Shown here: positions 17,359 through 21,876 of the stretch, in pieces
Position numbering within the stretch: the stretch's first letter is position 1
Layout: each line of letters starts with the position of its first letter
Origin: a virus
Strand: one strand, 5' to 3'
IMG/VR virus record: IMGVR_UViG_3300022928_000138
Span: 1-21,876 of that record
Length of the DNA stretch: 21,876 bases
Position numbers and translations under genes: made by a program
The notes under the pieces: generated by a model
What the model was told of the DNA's origin: nothing
What the model saw: the letters and a program-made list of their open reading frames with translations, nothing else
Databases searched by the model: none

Positions 17359-17432
17359 GCCTCCTTAGCTCAGTTGGCCAGAGCAACGCACTTGTAATGC
17401 GTAGGTCGTCAGTTCGAATCTGACAGGAGGCT
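17359..17432 (+). tRNA. tRNA-Thr (TGT)
   Basis: A cloverleaf of 74 bases. The acceptor GCCTCCT pairs perfectly with AGGAGGC, the anticodon stem is ACGCA/TGCGT, and loop CTTGTAA gives anticodon TGT (reads ACA). The T-arm is GTCAG-TTCGAAT-CTGAC. The discriminator is T and CCA is not encoded. The next ATG begins two bases after its 3' end. Confidence 0.94.
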
Positions 17433-17434
17433 CT

Positions 17435-18112
17435 ATGGAAAAGAAAATGATTCATGATACGCATAGCACGATAGATAATAAAAAGATCTGGTATGAAACA
17501 AAAGATCCAGACTTTATAGATCTTAGCTTTAAATCAATGGTAAAGCCATCCTGGATGTCTTACCAAGAGGTCTTGAACGGTCCGTATAAAGATTCTATAG
17601 TTAAGCCCTTAAATAACTATGTTCAAAACATTGGACATCAACCATCGTTGCTATCAATTAATGGGGATGAAATAACCATTAGATACCATTTAGCAGCAGA
17701 TATGTTTCTTTTAAAACAAGGAGACGAGCCCCTTTACCATGTAGATAGGTTGTGGATGAGGCAATACTATAACACTAGTTATTCAATGCCAGAACAAGAA
17801 GACTGCTTTGAAGGAACTTATAAATTTTTTGTGCCGTGGTTTATAGATGCAAATGTAGAAGTAACATACCTACAGCCAAGTGTTGAATCTGCCTTTTTAA
17901 TTAATAAAGAAACTGATTTTTGGCATCAGCCACCAAGAGACGCAGATTTGTTACAGCCGCATTTTGTTTATTTTAAATTTAAAAATACTGGTAGCCACAT
18001 GGAGGATCATGAGCTTGGTATTCCAAGACGAGGAGACCCCATGTTTGATATGACATTTCGTGGAGATGCTATAATAGTAGATAGAATTAAGGAGCAGTAT
18101 GCCAACAATTAG
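17435..18112 (+). CDS. Unknown protein next to tRNA array (225 aa)
   Basis: A 225-residue protein, Tyr/Phe/Trp-rich and beta-strand-rich, with no signal peptide or clear catalytic motif. I do not recognise the family. Its last 50 residues ('HFVYFKFKN', then 'GIPRRGDPMFDMTF', then 'DAIIVDRIKEQY') loosely match the end of the two following paralogues ('KKGFKGTIRQGTPLYQLIPFKREEW'), so it may be a remote relative of that family. ATG 17435 lies two bases after tRNA-Thr and has no Shine-Dalgarno; ATG 17447 after GGAAAAG is an alternative. It overlaps the next gene by 14 bases. Confidence 0.68.
   Translation: MEKKMIHDTHSTIDNKKIWYETKDPDFIDLSFKSMVKPSWMSYQEVLNGPYKDSIVKPLNNYVQNIGHQPSLLSINGDEITIRYHLAADMFLLKQGDEPLYHVDRLWMRQYYNTSYSMPEQEDCFEGTYKFFVPWFIDANVEVTYLQPSVESAFLINKETDFWHQPPRDADLLQPHFVYFKFKNTGSHMEDHELGIPRRGDPMFDMTFRGDAIIVDRIKEQYANN
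18067..18075 (+). promoter_or_regulatory. Possible extended -10 inside the preceding gene
   Basis: TGCTATAAT lies within the last codons of the 17435 gene, about 24 bases before ATG 18099, with AAGGAG between. The 15-base string TGCTATAATAGTAGA (18067-18081) is repeated exactly at 20403-20417, before another gene start. No -35 is visible. Confidence 0.42.
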
Positions 18113-18824
18113 ATTTTATCCATTTAGTGAACAAACTATGGATTTCGTGCCACCACCAAAGCCATCAGTAAGGCTTGTCCCAGAGTGGTATAAAACTCAG
18201 CCAGGGAACAAGGGGGATGCAGAAATGATTCCGCAGTCTGGAACAGCTGCATCTACAATTAAAAGGTGCATGCCTATCTTTGATGCCATGACTGCAGGCT
18301 ACATGATTGTGGCACCTTGTGATATCCACCTAGATGCTACGAATCCAGAAAAGCTAGAGTGGCAAATACCACTAACTTTACAAAGTCTAAAGGCTGACTT
18401 ATTTGCTACGCATGCACCAGAGCAGTATGAGAACTACCCGATTGATCCAGAAAAATACCATAAACAACTATTTAGAATTTTGCCAACTTGGGCTGTGGGA
18501 ACTGACCCAGGATACAGCGTTTTGTTTACTAACCCATATCACACAGATGATTCGCCGTTGTGGGCTTTTACAGGACTGATTGATACAGATGGATTTGTAT
18601 CAGATGGTCACGTCTCTTTCCTTGTAAAGAAGGGGTTTAAGGGCACAATTAGGCAAGGCACACCGCTGTATCAGCTAATACCATTTAAGAGAGAAGAGTG
18701 GAGCTCTGAAGTCGTAGATCCAGCAGATGCAAAAACGCTGTTCAATAGCCAAAGACTTAACCTTAGAAGCACCTTTATGAATGGTTATAAAAATAAATTT
18801 CGTTCTAAGAAGGAGTATAGATAG
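18099..18824 (+). CDS. 'PEWYK' family protein 1 (241 aa)
   Basis: A 241-residue protein with the same motif order as the next gene: 'VPEWYKT' near residue 27, 'IKRCMPIFDAMTAGYMI' near residue 55, 'DPGYSVLFTNP' near 144, 'GLIDTDGF' near 166 and 'IRQGTPLYQLIPFKREEW' near 190. These identify a tandem duplicate family that I recall only as uncharacterised phage and bacterial proteins, perhaps related to DUF6065. The fold looks mostly beta. No catalytic residues are evident. AAGGAG lies four bases before ATG 18099. The stop overlaps the GTG of the next gene. The role is unknown; its neighbours are glycosyltransferase and oxygenase genes. Confidence 0.75.
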   Translation: MPTIRFYPFSEQTMDFVPPPKPSVRLVPEWYKTQPGNKGDAEMIPQSGTAASTIKRCMPIFDAMTAGYMIVAPCDIHLDATNPEKLEWQIPLTLQSLKADLFATHAPEQYENYPIDPEKYHKQLFRILPTWAVGTDPGYSVLFTNPYHTDDSPLWAFTGLIDTDGFVSDGHVSFLVKKGFKGTIRQGTPLYQLIPFKREEWSSEVVDPADAKTLFNSQRLNLRSTFMNGYKNKFRSKKEYR

Positions 18825-19579
18825 TGGAAGACAATTTGTTAAAAATTGTTTTTACACCAGCTCATTCTAAATATAAAGAGCATGGCTTAATTCCTCCAGA
18901 GCCTGCTTCTATGCACGTGCCAGAATGGTATAAAACTTTAGCAAAGCATCATAAATCTAATAGCGAAAAAACTCTTCATCCAGTAAACTATATTGGCACA
19001 GATGGTGCAACAGTTGCTACCAAACAGTGTCCGCCATTCCTAGATGCTATGACAGCTGGATATCACTACATGCTGACAGATGATTTACACGTAGAAATTG
19101 ACGATGACGGTAAACCAATTTTGTGGTGGGACGGTGAGAATATGATTGTAGATCATAGACCAACTATTGAGCTGCCAGTTCCAGAAGGACATCACCCTAT
19201 TCACTATGGCTTTAAGATGGGCTGGTATTATGAAACTCCGCCAGGATACTCTGTTCTTATTACACACCCAATGAATAGATATGATTTGCCATTTACTGTC
19301 CAGTCGGGAATCGTCGAATCGGATATTTGGGGTTTGCCTGTCTTTATTGCTTTTTTCTTAAAGCAAGGCTTTAGAGGAGTTATTCCAAAGGGAACCCCAC
19401 TATTTCAGATTCTTCCTTTTAAAAGAGATAATTGGGAAATGGAAGTGGACGATTCTGAAAAAGAAATTGAGAGGCATACCTTTGCAGCTGAAAAAAGAAG
19501 AACAAGAATTCACGGATACTACAAGTGGTTTGCCTGGCGTAAGAAAATTTTTCGTGGGAAGTCTATGAGAAATGATTAG
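18824..19579 (+). CDS. 'PEWYK' family protein 2 (251 aa)
   Basis: Paralogue of the previous gene with clearly shared blocks: 'VPEWYKTL', 'ATKQCPPFLDAMTAGYHY', 'TPPGYSVLITHP', 'GIVESDIWGLP' and 'IPKGTPLFQILPFKRDNW'. GTG 18824 (one-base overlap with the preceding TAG) is the start, giving 251 residues. It differs mainly in a longer loop after the PEWYK motif and a basic tail. Conservation of Cys-x-P, the 'DAMTAGY' strand and the 'PPGYS' turn in both copies points to a shared ligand-binding site. The function is unknown. It overlaps the glycosyltransferase gene by eight bases. Confidence 0.75.
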   Translation: MEDNLLKIVFTPAHSKYKEHGLIPPEPASMHVPEWYKTLAKHHKSNSEKTLHPVNYIGTDGATVATKQCPPFLDAMTAGYHYMLTDDLHVEIDDDGKPILWWDGENMIVDHRPTIELPVPEGHHPIHYGFKMGWYYETPPGYSVLITHPMNRYDLPFTVQSGIVESDIWGLPVFIAFFLKQGFRGVIPKGTPLFQILPFKRDNWEMEVDDSEKEIERHTFAAEKRRTRIHGYYKWFAWRKKIFRGKSMRND

Positions 19580-20402
19580 TATTAGTGTAGTTATATATTC
19601 TTATAAAAACCCAAAACTTCTCGATATAGTAGAGAATGTGTTTAATACCTCATCTGGTTCGGTTCACGTTACTGTGTATGATCAGCACCCAATGCTTAGA
19701 AAAGATAAGTTTTCTCATCTAAATAACCTTGAATACTCTCATATTTTTTGGGACAAACTCAATAGTCCGTGTAGCTTCAAGCAGACCGCAATTCATATGC
19801 CAGAAATACACTCTGAGTATACCTTAATACTATCAGACAGGATTTATTTATCAGAAGGCTGGGACTCCAGGCTGGTTGAATTTTTTAAGGAAAATCCTGG
19901 AATAATTTCTGGATATGGTAAGCCATCGCTAAGCATTAAAGATAAGCATTTTCTTGAGGCCAGTTATGAAACATCAGAAACTTTTGAAAAAACATCTTAT
20001 GCCAATAGTGAGCTATTGTTTTCTTCTAGCAACTTAATAAAGTCTCTAGACTATCCAGTGCACCTTAAGTTTTACGGAGAAAATGAATACTTATCTTTAG
20101 ATATTTTCAAGAAGCAAATTGATTTATGGTCCCCGCCATCAGATATTATTGATGATATACAAGAATTCAGGCCATTGGAAGAGCTATATGTTCCGTTTTC
20201 TTTAGAGCATAAATATAACTCTGTTGTAGAATCCTTAAAGTCTGAGATTGGAAAGGCCTGGGGAACGTGCGTAGGCATTGATACAGATTTAATTAAGCCA
20301 ATTTTTTACCAGCAAGATGATGTTCCCTATGACCCTTATGATTTAAAGATTGTAGACGTTGGTGGAGAAAGGTTTATTGGATCAGTTAAGGCAATCTATT
20401 AG
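19572..20402 (+). CDS. GT-A-like glycosyltransferase (276 aa)
   Basis: A 276-residue protein that opens like a GT-A enzyme: 'ISVVIYSYKNPKLLDIVENVF' (nucleotide-binding Rossmann start), 'VHVTVYDQHP', and 'LILSDRIYLSEGWDSRLVEFF' at residues 85-105. In the last, D89 stands where a DxD metal motif would be and W97-D98 follows. A 'GENEYLSLDIF' stretch near residue 174 could supply the catalytic acidic residue. The layout resembles the Skp1-type GlcNAc transferase family (PF11397), although the DxD is reduced to a single Asp. Donor and acceptor are unknown. ATG 19572 overlaps the preceding gene. A prolyl-4-hydroxylase-like gene follows at once. Confidence 0.62.
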   Translation: MISISVVIYSYKNPKLLDIVENVFNTSSGSVHVTVYDQHPMLRKDKFSHLNNLEYSHIFWDKLNSPCSFKQTAIHMPEIHSEYTLILSDRIYLSEGWDSRLVEFFKENPGIISGYGKPSLSIKDKHFLEASYETSETFEKTSYANSELLFSSSNLIKSLDYPVHLKFYGENEYLSLDIFKKQIDLWSPPSDIIDDIQEFRPLEELYVPFSLEHKYNSVVESLKSEIGKAWGTCVGIDTDLIKPIFYQQDDVPYDPYDLKIVDVGGERFIGSVKAIY

Positions 20403-20411
20403 TGCTATAAT
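20403..20411 (+). promoter_or_regulatory. Extended -10 promoter before oxygenase D
   Basis: TGCTATAAT sits right after the glycosyltransferase stop, in the only intergenic gap of this cluster (24 bases). No -35 is seen. AGAGGAGG (20415-20422) and ATG 20427 follow, so the leader would be only about nine bases. The 15-base context is identical to 18067-18081. Confidence 0.5.
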
Positions 20412-20426
20412 AGTAGAGGAGGAAGT

Positions 20427-21065
20427 ATGACGCATCGTATACATATAATTGATAACTTTATTACACCAGAAGATGCTGCTGTAATGATCGAGGAGCAGAT
20501 GTCACCATCTGAGACAAACCCGTATCCAGAATATTATGAGGAAAGGTTTGGAGGAACAGCATTTCCATATAATGATAGAATTATGAGCTTGCTTGTAAAG
20601 TATGGAGATAAGTCAAACGAGGTTCATAAAGAGCTTAACGGTTTTGTTAATCCAATATATGTCTTTAAGGCATTTGGCTCTATGTGGACAGCTGGAAGCT
20701 CTGGTGGACTACACATGGATGCACAAGATCCAGAACCTTTTATTGAGTGGAGCACAATAATCTATCTTAATGACCCAAGCGAGTATGAGGGTGGAGTTAT
20801 TTATTTCCCGAATCAGGGTTTTGAGTATAAGCCACGCAAATATTCTGCAGTATTCTTCCCAAGTGCTGGCTCTGAACACATCCATGGAATTACGGAAGTA
20901 ACGTCTGGAAGAAGGCATACTTGTTTGTATATGCACACCAGCATCCCAAACCATGCAGATCCAGACTTTACTGGTGGGAAACAGCTAAGCAATCAGTTAG
21001 ATTGGGAGTGCATGCGTCACCCATATGCGGTAGCACATGCTCAAAAACATGAGCAAGGCGTATAA
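20427..21065 (+). CDS. 2OG-Fe(II) oxygenase D, prolyl 4-hydroxylase-like
   Basis: A 212-residue protein with the clearest P4H-like pattern here: H96-x-D98 ('GGLHMDA'), a 'YEGGVIYFP' strand, then H153 ('SEHIHGITEV') with R162/R163 nine to ten residues on, matching the usual H-x-x-x-x-V-x-x-G-x-R. It should use Fe(II), O2 and 2-oxoglutarate to hydroxylate a peptide or small-molecule substrate. A strong AGAGGAGG precedes ATG 20427. It follows a glycosyltransferase and overlaps an SGNH hydrolase gene by 17 bases, suggesting a shared modification pathway. Confidence 0.82.
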   Translation: MTHRIHIIDNFITPEDAAVMIEEQMSPSETNPYPEYYEERFGGTAFPYNDRIMSLLVKYGDKSNEVHKELNGFVNPIYVFKAFGSMWTAGSSGGLHMDAQDPEPFIEWSTIIYLNDPSEYEGGVIYFPNQGFEYKPRKYSAVFFPSAGSEHIHGITEVTSGRRHTCLYMHTSIPNHADPDFTGGKQLSNQLDWECMRHPYAVAHAQKHEQGV

Positions 21066-21876
21066 AGATTTAAGTGGTTTCAATCCTTCCCAGTCAACTC
21101 TGGAGTTTTACCAGCAATATGGAGAAGACTACACGGAATGGTTTGATAAAGCGGAAGAGCTTTTTGACTACATAGAAACAAATTTTCCGCTTAGCAAAGT
21201 CCATGAGAGTAAGTCTCAGAAATACTCAAAGCTAATGCCAGCCTTAATGTCTCCATTCAATCTTTACTTTACTAAAAAGAATCTTGAGACCTTTGGCGAG
21301 ACAATAGATAATTTTTACCACTTAAACTCAGACGGGCTAAGGTGCGACGAGTTCTCCGACTCACACGACAAACTTCATATTTTGTTTGCTGGATGCTCCA
21401 TAACTTTTGGTGACGGGCTACCCATTGACTTAACCTGGTCTAAAATGGTATATAAATCTATTAGTAAGCAAGTTCCTACCAGCGGATATTACAATGTTGC
21501 TGGACCAGGATTTAACCATTTAGATATTTATTATCAAGTCTTTAAGTATATTGAGCTATACGGAAATCCAGAATATATCTTTATTAATTTCCCAGACCTA
21601 GAGAGGTCAATTGACGCAGGCATTCCAATAGAGAGTCTGCACTCTGTAATTCTTCCAATGCACAATGCTCTTATTCAATATGCAGAGACAAACAATATCA
21701 AACTTATAATGTTTTCTTGGGACATACACTCTTTCAAGGGCGGTGCGTATCTTGATCAAAATCCTAATTTTAATGATGTGTTTTACCAAAGCCCCTGGCT
21801 TGACCCAAGACAGCAGACGAATAATACTCTATATCAATTTGCTGAAAAAGAACTCCAGGCCCACATGATGACCTTC
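21049..21876 (+). CDS. SGNH/GDSL-like hydrolase, N-terminal part (3' end outside window)
   Basis: The frame is open from ATG 21049 to the window edge (276 codons with no stop). After a helical region of about 100 residues comes 'ILFAGCSITFGDGLP', a block I motif of the SGNH family (usually G-D/C-S-x-T/S-x-G), with S117 as the likely nucleophile. The later strands 'YNVAGPGFNHLDI' and 'PEYIFINFPD' match blocks II and III of such enzymes. The catalytic Asp-His pair would lie beyond the window. Activity could be an esterase or O-deacetylase on a sugar. It overlaps oxygenase D by 17 bases. Confidence 0.68.
   Translation, partial: MSKAYKDLSGFNPSQSTLEFYQQYGEDYTEWFDKAEELFDYIETNFPLSKVHESKSQKYSKLMPALMSPFNLYFTKKNLETFGETIDNFYHLNSDGLRCDEFSDSHDKLHILFAGCSITFGDGLPIDLTWSKMVYKSISKQVPTSGYYNVAGPGFNHLDIYYQVFKYIELYGNPEYIFINFPDLERSIDAGIPIESLHSVILPMHNALIQYAETNNIKLIMFSWDIHSFKGGAYLDQNPNFNDVFYQSPWLDPRQQTNNTLYQFAEKELQAHMMTF

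Overview
The window is a gene-dense stretch in which every supported gene reads on the + strand. Most neighbours overlap by a few bases or abut (GTGA, ATGA and TAATG junctions), and no gene-free gap exceeds about 120 bases. A large and a small terminase subunit, a DNA polymerase III alpha C-terminus, a RecA-like recombinase, several nucleases, a class Ib ribonucleotide reductase, three tRNAs and a holin candidate mark it as part of the genome of a large tailed double-stranded DNA phage. Base composition looks moderate, roughly 40-45 % G+C by eye. Gene content, consensus sigma-70-type promoters and start codons sitting at the predicted +1 (leaderless mRNAs) fit a phage of a low-GC actinobacterium, for instance a freshwater lineage. 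The host assignment is inference.

Region 1 (1-6663) is a replication and recombination block. It holds the polymerase tail, RecA, a zinc-ribbon protein, a PD-(D/E)XK resolvase candidate and a DEDDy exonuclease. Two leaderless 2OG-Fe(II) oxygenase genes follow, then a small helical protein, a Cas4-like Fe-S nuclease, a double zinc-finger protein, a RuvC-like resolvase, a small helix-turn-helix protein and an Nmad1/DUF1599-like protein. Region 2 (6656-9235) carries a small basic protein and the two terminase subunits. Region 3 (9250-12705) is nrdI-nrdE-nrdF, closed by a clear hairpin terminator.

Region 4 (12771-14978) has a Sec-exported coiled-coil protein whose signal peptide implies an ATT start codon. 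Two small membrane proteins follow; the second is holin-like. A long hairpin with a -10 box in its loop ends this operon. Region 5 (15051-17196) has another 2OG-Fe(II) oxygenase, then a perfect TTGACA-N17-TATAAT promoter driving a leaderless 56-residue Cys/His protein. The TTG start of a lipoprotein is nested in the end of that small gene. The lipoprotein resembles a peptidase-MA fold that has lost its zinc ligands.

Region 6 (17205-17432) is a tRNA-Asn, tRNA-Asp, tRNA-Thr array. Region 7 (17435 to the window end) is an accessory cluster: one uncharacterised protein, two tandem paralogues of a 'PEWYK' family, a GT-A-like glycosyltransferase, a prolyl-4-hydroxylase-like oxygenase and the start of an SGNH/GDSL hydrolase. 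Together with the other oxygenases it reads as a hydroxylation, glycosylation and esterification toolkit whose target cannot be told from sequence alone.

No integrase, CRISPR array, insertion sequence or replication origin is visible. No structural (portal, capsid, tail) gene is recognised, so these probably lie outside the window.
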